Numbered from the stretch's first letter, positions 1 to 8,182 are shown. The stretch is DNA of 13,155 nt from JBCCZC01 sp039188505 (GCA_039188505.1 JBCCZC010000134.1:1-13155), one strand, 5' to 3'. Translations and numbers: made by a program. Notes: a model not told the origin generated them from the sequence alone.

Positions 1-58
1 CCGGTGCGGTGAACTTGATGAACTTCCTGAACATTGTGCGTCCCATCCCTTCGGGCTG

Positions 59-78
59 GACAGCGCCGCGGCGCTGTC
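59..78. repeat. Perfect 20-bp palindrome
   Basis: The half-site GACAGCGCCG is followed directly by its exact reverse complement, giving a 10+10 bp palindrome with no spacer. It could be a cruciform, part of a transcription terminator for a gene off the left edge, or a dimeric protein-binding site. No T-run follows on either strand. Confidence 0.6.
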
Positions 79-142
79 AACTGACGGTGTCTTCGTGGGT
101 GAGACGCTTATGGGGCCTGAAAGGTTACTGCCTTCCCGCCGC

Positions 143-179
143 TGTCATTCTGTCGCCTCACCAGGCGGCGCGAATGACA
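143..179. repeat. Two-tier hairpin, REP-like
   Basis: The outer arms TGTCATTC (143-150) and GAATGACA (172-179) are exact reverse complements. Inside them CGCCT (154-158) pairs with AGGCG (163-167) around a CACC loop, leaving a 3x4 internal loop. The form resembles intergenic REP/BIME-type palindromes. I see no second copy in this window, so the repeat nature is inferred. Confidence 0.45.
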
Positions 180-182
180 CCA

Positions 183-203
183 CATGAGCGAGGCTCGCAC
201 ATG
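183..203. repeat. Imperfect 21-bp palindrome
   Basis: CATGaGCGAG (183-192) mirrors CTCGCaCATG (194-203) around a single central G, with one A-A mismatch. It lies 3 bp after the preceding hairpin, so the two probably belong to one compound palindromic block. Confidence 0.4.
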
Positions 204-340
204 GGCCTTTAGTCAGAATTCCTGCTGCCATAAGGGGTTACATACGAATTCACCATGACTTCCGGCATAGACGAGGGGTCGTTCGGCCGGTTTGAATGGC
301 GGAATTCGGTGCGCACGAATTGCAACAAAAAGGGCGTGAT

Positions 341-1117
341 TCAGCGCTCGAAGCCGTCTCCGAAGAGATGCCCATAGAGGAAACGCGCGCCCGCCAGGTC
401 GTCCGGATCGAGCGCCCGGTTGATCCGCCCGGCGCAGGCGGCGTCGACCTGCATCACCGGGCAGCGACCGTCCACCGGCGGATGGTCGAGCCCGATCGCG
501 TGCCCGACCTCGTGCACGAGCAGGGAGACCAGATCGTTGGGCGCGAAGGTGCGGTCATAGGGATCACCCTCCGGACCGGGCGCGCGTTGGAAGAACGCGT
601 TGGCATTGAGAAGAACGTCGCCGGCCCCGGTGCCACCATTCGGTGGTGGCGCGTAGCCGACCGCGCCGCCACCAGCAGCAAAAGCGAAGATCCCGAAGCG
701 GATGTCGCCCCGATCGGCAGCCGGATGATTGATGGGGCGCGCCGCGTCGGCGACCCGAGCAAAGCGAAGCCCGGTCGCGTCGGACCACGCTTGCAAGGCC
801 GCCTCGATCTCCGGCAGGAGCGCCTCGAGTGTCATCGCTCGGAAACCGGCCCCGGGGGCGATCTCGACCTGCACCGTCGCGCGACTGGTGTCCGGGCAGG
901 CAGTCCCGCAGAACGCGGAATCGCCCGGCATACCAGCGGGCAGGAGACTCCAGGTCACGGTTCCGCCCGGGGTCCCCGGTACGGAGTCGCCCCACTTGAG
1001 CACGCCGCCGCCGGCGATCGGGAAGACCTCGAAGGCCGGCGCTGCGCCCGCGAAGCTCACCAGCGCGGCCGCCAGCAGCACGCCTGCTGACGACCTGCCG
1101 GCCACCTCGCGATCCAT
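341..1117 (-). CDS. Secreted matrixin-like zinc metalloprotease (M10-type)
   Basis: A 258-residue protein with an N-terminal signal peptide (hydrophobic stretch about 12-23, AxA-like cleavage near 27-29). The zinc site is complete: HEVGHAIGLDH at 202-212 supplies three His ligands and the catalytic Glu. A Met-turn follows at Met222, in RCPVMQVD. Cysteine pairs at 70/74 and 219/228 could form disulfides, fitting an exported enzyme. The size suits a catalytic domain without hemopexin repeats, and I do not see a classical cysteine-switch propeptide. By family, it should cleave proteins outside the cytoplasm; the substrate is unknown. The chain ends LFGDGFER, a short aromatic/Gly/Asp tail I associate with secreted proteins of Xanthomonadales relatives. 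The ATG lies 2 bp after the stop of the Asp-box propeller gene (TAG-CC-ATG), so translation is probably coupled. The start is fixed by the signal peptide; the Shine-Dalgarno is weak. Confidence 0.88.
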   Translation of the reverse strand: MDREVAGRSSAGVLLAAALVSFAGAAPAFEVFPIAGGGVLKWGDSVPGTPGGTVTWSLLPAGMPGDSAFCGTACPDTSRATVQVEIAPGAGFRAMTLEALLPEIEAALQAWSDATGLRFARVADAARPINHPAADRGDIRFGIFAFAAGGGAVGYAPPPNGGTGAGDVLLNANAFFQRAPGPEGDPYDRTFAPNDLVSLLVHEVGHAIGLDHPPVDGRCPVMQVDAACAGRINRALDPDDLAGARFLYGHLFGDGFER

Positions 1118-1119
1118 GG

Positions 1120-4100
1120 CTACCGCTCGGGAATGCGTCCGGGCGTCCAGCGTGCCTCGCCGGCGATGGCGTCTTCCACCGCGCTGATGGCGCCATCGGC
1201 CTCGCGCAGCTGCTCGAGCACCGGGCCAAGTTCGCGTTCCGCAATGGCGATCGAGTCGGCATGGTTGTCGGAGATCGCCGAGAGCGTCGACCAGTAGGCC
1301 GACTGGAACATGCCGACGCGAGCGTTGATCGAGGCGGGTCGCGGCTCCGCGGCGCGAGCCAGGACCCGGTCGCCGTTCAGGGCCAGACTGACCTCCCGGA
1401 GCGTGGCCTCGGCGCCACGGAGCTGCTGCTCGAGAGACTCATCGGCACCCGGCATGTCGCGCAGCGCCACCTTGAGGTGGTTGATGCGACCGCGGAGATC
1501 CCCGAGGCTGCGACCGGCACCGGCGACCGCGCGGGCCAGGTCGGCGACCTCGGCCATGCGCTGGGCGTGGTCGGTCAGGGAGTCCGGCTGGAAGAGACCG
1601 CGATCAAGCGCCTTGACCGTGAAGGTCTGGGGCCCACCAAGCTCGCGGAGCTCGCCACCCTGCCGCACGGCCATCGTGACCGTGTAGTCGCCGGGCGCTA
1701 CGAAGGGCCCGACCGGATCATCGGCCCAGGGTGCGCGGAAACCGGGCGGACTCAGATTGACCGGCGCGGGATCGGCAAGGCGAAGGTCCCAGGCGACCCG
1801 GTGGAGACCTTTCCCGGCCGGCCCCGTCATGCGGCGCACGATCTCGCCTCCGGCGTCGCGGATCGTGAAGATCAGCGTCGGCTTCTCTTCGCTGGCCTCC
1901 GCGCGGAGCGCGTCCCAGCTCGGATACGGATTGTCCCCGCCGTCCTTCTGGCGAGCGCGCTCGGCCTTCCGGCGCGTTTCCTTCAGCGTCGGGAAGCCGT
2001 CTCGGAGGTGGTAGCTGAAGACGGCACCGTAGTGCGGATTTGGCGCGGTGTAGAAGCTCGCGCCCTGGAAGCCCTTGGTGCCGAAGCCGAAGTAGTCTTC
2101 GACGGCGTAGAGCCACGGGTCCTTGACCGCGAACAGCACGGCCTCCTCCCCGCGCAGGGTGTCGACGGACGTCCGGAGCGGCGTGTAGTCGTCGAGGATG
2201 CGGATGCCGCGCCCGAAGGTGCCGAGCACAAGGTCGTTCTCGCGTCGCTGAATCTCGAGGTCGCGGACCGCGATGGTTGGCATGCCGCCCTTGAGCTCGG
2301 TCCAGCTCTCGCCGCCGTTCTGGGTGAAGAAGACGCCGAACTCGGTGCCGACGAACAGCAGGTTCGGATCGACGTGGTCCTCGACGATGGTGTGCACCGA
2401 GCCCCGCTCCGGCAGGTTCGAGGCAATCGACGTCCAGCGCTTGCCACGGTCGGTACTCCGGAACACGTAGGGGCTGAAGTCACCGCGCTTGTGATTGCCG
2501 ATCGTGAGATAGACCGTGTCCACATCGTGGAGCGATGCGGCGAGGTCGCTGATGTAGCTCATCTCCGGCGCTTTGCCGAATTTCTCCATCCGCGCCCAGT
2601 TGTCGCCGCCATCCTCGGTGATCTGCACGAGCCCGTCGTCCGTACCGACATAGATCAGTCCCTCGGCGAGGGTACTTTCGGCCAGCGAGACGATGCTGCC
2701 GTACATCGACGTCGAGTTGTTCTTGGCCACGGCGTCGACGCTCCAGACGCGATCCATGACCTCGAGCTCGTTGCGATCGAGCTGGCGCGTCAGATCGGGG
2801 CTGGCTGCACGCCAGGAATTGCCGCCGTCATCGCTGCGATAGAGCTTCTCGGCCGCGAAGTACAGCCGCTTGCCGTCGTGCGGGCTGATGATGAAGGCCG
2901 AATTCCAGTTCCACTTCGGCGCGTTCTCGCCCGCTCGCGGCATGGGCGTGATGAGCACGCGCTCGCGGGTCGTCCGGTCGTAGCGCGCCATGACGCCGTA
3001 CTGGAGCTGGGAGTAGACGATGTCGGGATTGTCCGGATCGATCTGGGTCTTGAAACCGTCGCCGCCGAGCGTGACGAACCACTCCTGATTGGCGATCCCG
3101 TGCTTGAAGAAGGTCCGCGAGGGTCCGCCCAGGGTCGCGTTGTCCTGGGTGCCGCCGTAGACGTTGTAGAACGGGAAATCATTGTCCGGCGTGGCCCGGT
3201 AGAACTGGGTGATCGGCAGGTTCTGCACGAAGCGCCAGTTCGCGCCGCGGTCCCAGGACTCGTAGACACCGCCGTCGTTGCCCGTGATCAGGTGATCGGT
3301 ATTGGCGGGATCGATCCAGAGCGCGTGCTCGTCGACGTGCTTGTGGGCGCTGCCGACCCGATTCCAGTTCTTCCCGCCGTCTTCCGTCACCATCATGAAG
3401 GTGTCCATCGAGTACACGCGGTCGGGATTGCGCGGATCGACGATCAGCTCGTTGTAGTACTGGGGGCTGCCCGCCGAGTAGCTCGACTGCTTCGTCCAGC
3501 TCGCGCCGAAGTCGGTCGAGCGATAGGTCCCCTCGTGCTTGTCGTCGGTCTCGATCACCGCGTAGACGATGTCCGGATTCGAGGGCGCGTAGGCGATCCC
3601 GATCTTGCCCATGTCGTGCGGGGGCAGGCCCGCGGTGATTTCCTGCCAGGTCTCGCCGCCGTCGGTCGAGCGGTGCATACCGCTCCCGGGGCCGCCGTTG
3701 ATCAGCGTCCACACGTGGCGCCGGCGCTGATAGGTCGAGACGAGTAGCGTGTCCGGGCGGTCGGGGTGGATGAGCACCTCGTTCGCGCCGGTGTGCTCGT
3801 CGATGTCGAGCACACGATCCCAGTTGTCGCCGCCGTCCAGCGTCTTGTAGAGACCGCGGTCGCCGCCGGAGCTCCAGAGCGGCCCCTGGGAGGCGACGTA
3901 GACGGTATCCGAATCCCTCGGATCGATGGCGATCATGCCGATGTGCTCGGAATCCTTCAGGCCCACGTTCTTCCAGCTGCGACCGCCGTCGACCGACTTG
4001 TAGACGCCGTCCCCGAAGGCCACGGAGCGCTGGCTGTTGTTCTCGCCGGTGCCGACCCAGACGACGTTGGGGTTGGCCTCGTCGATCTCGACGACGCCGA

Positions 4101-4380
4101 TCGAGTACGAGCCCTCGTTGTCGAACACGGGCTGCCAGGTGATCCCGCCGTTGCTGGTCTTCCACAACCCGCCTGACGCGGTCGCCGCGAAGAAGACGTG
4201 CCAGCCGTCGGGATGCATGGCGAAATCACTGATGCGCCCGGACGCCATGCCCGGGCCGATGTCGCGGATCTTCAGCCCCGCGTAGATACCGGAGGCATCG
4301 CTTTCGTGATCGTCGGCGCTCGCGGCGCAGGTGACCGCCGCGGCGACGAGCGCCGCGAACCAGAATCGGGATTGGGTCAT
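1120..4380 (-). CDS. Secreted sortilin/VPS10-like Asp-box beta-propeller protein
   Basis: A 1086-residue protein with a signal peptide (hydrophobic 6-20, cleavage near ASA-DD at 22-23). At least ten Asp-box turns of the form S/T-x-D-x-G-x-x-W are visible from about residue 75 onward (KTSNGGITW, KSVDGGRSW, KTLDGGDNW, RSTDGGETW, RSTDFGASW, VTEDGGKNW, RSDDGGNSW, ITEDGGDNW, RSTDRGKRW, TQNGGESW). This is the signature of BNR/sortilin-type propellers. The last third changes to an Ig/FlgD-like beta segment (GDYTVTMAV) and then a helical, possibly coiled-coil tail (about 950-1050). Such proteins are often annotated glycosyl hydrolase or WD40/YVTN/BNR-like, but Asp-boxes are structural and I see no catalytic signature, so protein binding or an accessory role is as likely. 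Shine-Dalgarno GAGGGG (4387-4392) lies 6 nt before the ATG. Its stop lies 2 bp before the metalloprotease start. Confidence 0.88.
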   Translation of the reverse strand: MTQSRFWFAALVAAAVTCAASADDHESDASGIYAGLKIRDIGPGMASGRISDFAMHPDGWHVFFAATASGGLWKTSNGGITWQPVFDNEGSYSIGVVEIDEANPNVVWVGTGENNSQRSVAFGDGVYKSVDGGRSWKNVGLKDSEHIGMIAIDPRDSDTVYVASQGPLWSSGGDRGLYKTLDGGDNWDRVLDIDEHTGANEVLIHPDRPDTLLVSTYQRRRHVWTLINGGPGSGMHRSTDGGETWQEITAGLPPHDMGKIGIAYAPSNPDIVYAVIETDDKHEGTYRSTDFGASWTKQSSYSAGSPQYYNELIVDPRNPDRVYSMDTFMMVTEDGGKNWNRVGSAHKHVDEHALWIDPANTDHLITGNDGGVYESWDRGANWRFVQNLPITQFYRATPDNDFPFYNVYGGTQDNATLGGPSRTFFKHGIANQEWFVTLGGDGFKTQIDPDNPDIVYSQLQYGVMARYDRTTRERVLITPMPRAGENAPKWNWNSAFIISPHDGKRLYFAAEKLYRSDDGGNSWRAASPDLTRQLDRNELEVMDRVWSVDAVAKNNSTSMYGSIVSLAESTLAEGLIYVGTDDGLVQITEDGGDNWARMEKFGKAPEMSYISDLAASLHDVDTVYLTIGNHKRGDFSPYVFRSTDRGKRWTSIASNLPERGSVHTIVEDHVDPNLLFVGTEFGVFFTQNGGESWTELKGGMPTIAVRDLEIQRRENDLVLGTFGRGIRILDDYTPLRTSVDTLRGEEAVLFAVKDPWLYAVEDYFGFGTKGFQGASFYTAPNPHYGAVFSYHLRDGFPTLKETRRKAERARQKDGGDNPYPSWDALRAEASEEKPTLIFTIRDAGGEIVRRMTGPAGKGLHRVAWDLRLADPAPVNLSPPGFRAPWADDPVGPFVAPGDYTVTMAVRQGGELRELGGPQTFTVKALDRGLFQPDSLTDHAQRMAEVADLARAVAGAGRSLGDLRGRINHLKVALRDMPGADESLEQQLRGAEATLREVSLALNGDRVLARAAEPRPASINARVGMFQSAYWSTLSAISDNHADSIAIAERELGPVLEQLREADGAISAVEDAIAGEARWTPGRIPER

Positions 4381-4386
4381 GGTGTT

Positions 4387-4392
4387 CCCCTC
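4387..4392 (-). promoter_or_regulatory. Ribosome binding site of the Asp-box propeller gene
   Basis: GAGGGG on the minus strand is followed by a 6-nt spacer (AACACC) and ATG at 4380. It fixes the start ahead of the signal peptide. I could not find a convincing -35/-10 pair in the 143-bp gap upstream. Confidence 0.6.
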
Positions 4393-4507
4393 ACAAAGAG
4401 TGCGGGGATCTTAACAAGAACGGCCGCTCCGACTGAGTCCCATGCGCAGCAACGCAGGCTCGCCGCCCCGGCATGGATCAAGCGGGTCTGGCCGGCAGAA
4501 CGTTGTC

Positions 4508-4524
4508 GGGCCCTCGCCGGGCCC
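4508..4524 (-). terminator. GC hairpin at the stop of the C25 peptidase gene
   Basis: GGGCCC (4508-4513) and GGGCCC (4519-4524) pair around a 5-nt loop. The stem overlaps the last base of the peptidase stop codon (4524-4526). No T-run follows on the minus strand, so it is not a canonical intrinsic terminator. It may attenuate read-through or protect the mRNA 3' end before the next gene, 143 bp on. Confidence 0.4.
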
Positions 4525-7500
4525 TAGGGTGTCGCCGGTTCGACCCTCAGCTCGTCGGCCGGGTCACCGAGGATCGTGATGCCGAGAATCGCGTCGGTGG
4601 AGCCGGGGCGGGTGCGGTCAAGGCGCTGCTTGGCTTCGATGAGCGCCTGGCCGACGGTCCGCGCCGGATCGCGTGCCCGTTCGAAGAAGTAGGCGGCCAG
4701 CAGCAGGCTCGCATCGCCATCGACGAGGGTCGAGGACCCGACGAAGGTAGCCGCTCCGGCGTCCGGTCTGCGCACGAGCGCGCTGCCGAGATCCTCGATC
4801 GTCGGTGAGACGAAGTAGGCGTTCCAGCAGCCCCAGGCGGCAAGCGTGCCCACGAGATCTCCGGGCGCCAGGGCGTTGACCGCCGGTACGTCGAGGACGC
4901 GATCGAAGCTCAGGAGGCCGAAGGACGAGTGCCCGACGAAATTCACGAGCGGGTAGCGACCCGCAAACGCGTCCCCGATCGCTGCCCTGAGGCCGGCGGC
5001 GCCCAGCTCCGTGTGGTACGCGACGTCGGTCAGCGCACCCAGCGACTGCTCGAGGATCTGCGACTGGATGGTGAACTCATCATCACGCTCGATGACCGAC
5101 ACCTTCCGGTCAGCGGTGAACAGCGCCGCGCCGACATGGGACTCGACGGCGGCACGCTTGGCGATCCAGCCCTCGAGTTCGGCCACGGTGCGTACCGGCA
5201 GTCGACCGACGGCCAGATCGGGTACCTGATCACCGTCCACGTCGCCCAGCAGGGCGTCGGTGGGCGCGAAACGGATCAGCTCGGAAACGGCGCTGTAGGA
5301 CGTCGGCAGGAAACTCACGCTGCCACTGCCCAGGTAGTCGTGGTAGTCGTGGCTGTCATCACCGACGAGGAGCACGTAGCCGAAGCGGTCACCGAAGCTC
5401 TCGGCGATATACCGGCGAATCGCGTCGGCGTCGGGCACGTGGTCGGAGTACGCGGCGAAAATGCCGTCGAGATCGACGACCTCAGCCCTGAGCCCCCTCA
5501 CCTCCTGCAGCGGTACGATGGCCTCGGCCGCCGCCGCGAAGGGAGCCGCCGCGATGATGAGGTAATCAACGGCGACCGGTGTCGCCGGACGCCGGAGCCC
5601 CGCCTCGATTCGAGGCCGCAGGAGTGCGGCTTCGTCCGCGGCGAAGGCCGCGTCCCGGCGCTTGAGCGAGAGCGTGATGGCGAAATCGCCGGACCCCGTC
5701 GCAGCGGCCTCGGGCACCACGCGCCGCTTGCCGTCGCGGGTCCAGGCGATGACCGAGGGCGTAGCAAAGCCCGAGACCAGAACATTGGTTGCCTTCTCAG
5801 CCGCGGCGTCGTCTGCAGGATCGTCCTTGCTGCCCGCGCCGGTCGAGCGCACCCAGCGGCCGTCGCTCGCCACCGGCGGCCGCTCGAAGGTCAGCGCGAC
5901 GCGCTCCAGGTTGACCAGTGAATAGGGGGCGCCAGAATCATCGAGCACCTCGATCGTCGCTTCCTGCGGGCCCGGCCCGAGCACGACGGGCGCGCTCAAC
6001 GTGACCGCGCCCGTGTCGAAGCGGCGCGTCGCGACGATTTCGCCGTCGAAGCTCAGCTGGACGTGGTGATCCTGCGCGACGTCAGGGAAGTTCGTGACGC
6101 CCCAGATGTCGGCCTCGAGCACGGCTTCGGGCGCCGCGGCGTCGGCGGCGTCGAACACGCGCGTCGCGCTACGTGATCGGATCGTGCTCAGCTCAACGTC
6201 GAACCAGGGGTCCGCCAGCGGTGAGGTGAAGCCGTAGCGGTTGTTGTCGGCAGCGGCGATCGTGACCGCTTCCGGCACGGCATCCGCGCCGAGATCAAAA
6301 GCGCCCTCACGCTCCTGGGCCACGACGGCCAGGCTACGATCGACCGTCAGGACATGCGCGTTCTCGTCGCCGTAGAGGGCATCGCGGGCAGTCCCGACGA
6401 ACTCGACGAAGCTGCTCGCATCCCAGAATTTTTCCCCGGCCACGAAACGCCGAACGCCGATACCCTCGTCGACAACCGCGATCTGACGCACGCGCTCGCC
6501 GGTCAGGTCCACACCCGCCGCCAGCAGTTCGGCGTGAGTGACCCGCTGGATGCCGGTGGTATCGACGAACAGTCGGGCGTCGGTTTGCATCGTCTTCGGT
6601 CGGGCCGCCGCCTTCGCGGCGCGGGCCGGACGCCAGTCGATCGCAACGTCCCGCGGCATGGCGCCGTGGCGTTCGCCGACGCGGAACGGACCGCGACGGG
6701 ACTTTCGTCCGTTCGTATCGAGATCCTCTAGCACGACTTCCGTGATCCCGGGCGCGTTGACCGTGATGGCATAGGCTTCGGGTTCGCGCTGATCGATCGC
6801 TTGGCTGGGGACGAGATCGGAATGCAGCGGTAGCCACGGTCCGTCGCCGCGGCGACCGAGGACGCGGAAACCCGCATTGGCAACCTCGCCGGCGACGACC
6901 CACCCAAGGTGGATGTCCTCCCCGTCGCGCCGAGACTCGAACGTCGCGAGCGAGACCGGTGTCGTCACGAGCGGCCCGCCGAAGACGACGATGCTCGCGT
7001 CTTCCGTGCCCTGGTGCTGACGCTCGATGTCGCGGTCCTGATCCTCGTCCGTGAAGACGCCGACGGTGATATTCGTCGTGCTCCCAGCCCCGGGAGCAGT
7101 GGCCAGATTACAGCGGCGGAACCAGCCGCCGTTGTTGCCCTGGCGCGTGTCCTTCGAGACAACCGCGATCGGGCTCGAGACCGTTCCTGGCACGCCGTTG
7201 ACGCTGTTGTTGTAGCACTGCCCCGGGATCGCACCGACGTCGGCTTCGAAGCCCTTGATGTTGCGCGGGGTCGACAGCGTTCCCCAGCCGATCATGTTGC
7301 CGTTGCCGTCGTCGAGGGTGCTGCGAACACTGTTCGGGAACGCGATCCACCCGATCGTCTCCGGGCTGTTCAGACCGACCGGTGGCAGATCGATGAATGA
7401 CACCTCGAATAGCTCGACGGCGGTCTGGAAGCCGCCCGCGTTGATGCCCTGGACAGCCGTGCCGATATAGGGCTCCGACGTGGTGAGATAACCGAGAGGC

Positions 7501-8087
7501 ACGAACTCGTTATTGACGGTCTGAACCATCGTCAGCAGGACCGGAGCCCCGCCGAGCGCGGCCGTGAACGGTACATTGACCCAGCCGTTCGGAGGCCCAC
7601 CTCCCGGGATGTTGTCCTGCGACGTGGTCGTTGAAACAGTTCCGACCTCGATCTGCGTGCCGTCGGGAAGCGGGTAGGCACCCGGGGCCGCAGCGATATA
7701 GTGGAGCGTCATCGACAAGTGCGCGTTGTCGCAGCCGCCATAGCCCGCGCAGCCGCCTGATCCGTCGGGCGGTTCGATCTGAACCGCCTCGAAGCCCGTG
7801 TTGGAAACGTTACGGATGCGAACGTTGGCAGGCTCGCAATCCGCGACCGGGGGTGGCGGTCGACTGGGTCCCGGCGTGCAGTTCTCATCGGTCGGCATCA
7901 CCACGACGACCGGCGTGACTCCCGCAGCGAAGGGCTGCGGGAAAGTGATCGTCTGGAAGGGTGCGAGGAAGCCCGTCGGCGTGGCCGGCAGAATGGCGGT
8001 GTCGACGATGACCGCCGGTGTCTGTCCGAACCCCGCGCCCGCAAAAACGAGCGCGAGGAGCATGGCGACCACCCTGCCTGATCTCAT
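4524..8087 (-). CDS. Secreted gingipain-like C25 cysteine peptidase
   Basis: The 1187-residue protein starts at ATG 8087: MRSGRVVAMLLALVFAGAGFGQ is a clean signal peptide, and GGGAG and GGAGG lie 4 and 11 nt upstream. An ATG at 8150 would bury the signal peptide and lacks a Shine-Dalgarno. Residues 25-370 hold tandem beta-sandwich units resembling H-type lectin-like modules (FPQPFAAGVTPVVVV with RIRNVSNTGFEAVQIEP, then VPFTAALGGAPVLLTMVQT with INAGGFQTAVELFE). About 375-460 is a linker/beta unit (TPVSLATFESRRDG to EDLDTNGRKSRRGPF). The C25 catalytic domain occupies roughly 840-1187: YVLLVGDDSHDY, LGDVDGDQVPDLAVGRLPV, then His1053 in NFVGHSS and Cys1087 in AWGCWNAYF. The 34-residue His-Cys spacing is close to that of gingipain R. 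The family cleaves proteins with a Cys-His dyad. No C-terminal type IX sorting domain follows; the chain ends soon after the catalytic core. Substrate unknown. Confidence 0.87.
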   Translation of the reverse strand: MRSGRVVAMLLALVFAGAGFGQTPAVIVDTAILPATPTGFLAPFQTITFPQPFAAGVTPVVVVMPTDENCTPGPSRPPPPVADCEPANVRIRNVSNTGFEAVQIEPPDGSGGCAGYGGCDNAHLSMTLHYIAAAPGAYPLPDGTQIEVGTVSTTTSQDNIPGGGPPNGWVNVPFTAALGGAPVLLTMVQTVNNEFVPLGYLTTSEPYIGTAVQGINAGGFQTAVELFEVSFIDLPPVGLNSPETIGWIAFPNSVRSTLDDGNGNMIGWGTLSTPRNIKGFEADVGAIPGQCYNNSVNGVPGTVSSPIAVVSKDTRQGNNGGWFRRCNLATAPGAGSTTNITVGVFTDEDQDRDIERQHQGTEDASIVVFGGPLVTTPVSLATFESRRDGEDIHLGWVVAGEVANAGFRVLGRRGDGPWLPLHSDLVPSQAIDQREPEAYAITVNAPGITEVVLEDLDTNGRKSRRGPFRVGERHGAMPRDVAIDWRPARAAKAAARPKTMQTDARLFVDTTGIQRVTHAELLAAGVDLTGERVRQIAVVDEGIGVRRFVAGEKFWDASSFVEFVGTARDALYGDENAHVLTVDRSLAVVAQEREGAFDLGADAVPEAVTIAAADNNRYGFTSPLADPWFDVELSTIRSRSATRVFDAADAAAPEAVLEADIWGVTNFPDVAQDHHVQLSFDGEIVATRRFDTGAVTLSAPVVLGPGPQEATIEVLDDSGAPYSLVNLERVALTFERPPVASDGRWVRSTGAGSKDDPADDAAAEKATNVLVSGFATPSVIAWTRDGKRRVVPEAAATGSGDFAITLSLKRRDAAFAADEAALLRPRIEAGLRRPATPVAVDYLIIAAAPFAAAAEAIVPLQEVRGLRAEVVDLDGIFAAYSDHVPDADAIRRYIAESFGDRFGYVLLVGDDSHDYHDYLGSGSVSFLPTSYSAVSELIRFAPTDALLGDVDGDQVPDLAVGRLPVRTVAELEGWIAKRAAVESHVGAALFTADRKVSVIERDDEFTIQSQILEQSLGALTDVAYHTELGAAGLRAAIGDAFAGRYPLVNFVGHSSFGLLSFDRVLDVPAVNALAPGDLVGTLAAWGCWNAYFVSPTIEDLGSALVRRPDAGAATFVGSSTLVDGDASLLLAAYFFERARDPARTVGQALIEAKQRLDRTRPGSTDAILGITILGDPADELRVEPATP

Positions 8088-8091
8088 TGCG

Positions 8092-8103
8092 CTCCCGGCC
8101 TCC
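8092..8103 (-). promoter_or_regulatory. Ribosome binding region deciding the C25 start
   Basis: On the minus strand GGAGG (8099-8103) and GGGAG (8092-8096) precede ATG 8087 by 11 and 4 nt. The upstream in-frame ATG at 8150 is preceded by TTGCGCTCACC, with no Shine-Dalgarno. Together with the signal peptide this supports the shorter protein. Confidence 0.55.
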
Positions 8104-8182
8104 GATGCCTTGGGCGAACCCCTACGAATCCCACTGTGCTGGAGGCTCAAGGTGAGCGCAAGTCAGCAAATGTCGACAATTG

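Larger units (their letters stand above)
1..340. other. Non-coding left flank with palindromes
   Basis: No credible gene is visible in this stretch. Short open frames exist on the plus strand (9-212 and 255-377) but have no Shine-Dalgarno, no recognisable protein and odd composition. The stretch contains three palindromic blocks, listed separately at 59-78, 143-179 and 183-203, and a weaker inverted repeat AATTCG/CGAATT at 303-321. A T5 run lies just past the minus-strand metalloprotease stop (327-331 as A's on the plus strand), but I see no good stem in front of it, so I do not call a terminator there. The stretch could be the edge of a repeat or mobile element that continues to the left. 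Confidence 0.5.

Noticed and set aside
9..212. Small plus-strand open frame of 67 codons in the left flank
   Set aside because: It has no Shine-Dalgarno, spans the palindromes, and its composition is not protein-like.
255..377. 40-residue plus-strand frame starting ATG 255
   Set aside because: Its second part is simply the antisense of the metalloprotease C-terminus, it has no ribosome binding site, and no family is recognised.
1261..3747. 828-codon plus-strand open frame opposite the Asp-box propeller gene
   Set aside because: It is a GC-rich antisense shadow. The sense protein has clear Asp-box repeats and a signal peptide; the antisense translation is Val/Arg/Ala-rich without any motif.
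4929..5921. 330-codon plus-strand open frame opposite the C25 peptidase
   Set aside because: It is antisense to the catalytic domain carrying His1053 and has no start signal or recognisable fold.
8088..8150. Longer start of the C25 peptidase at ATG 8150
   Set aside because: There is no Shine-Dalgarno, and it would place 21 polar residues ahead of a clean signal peptide.
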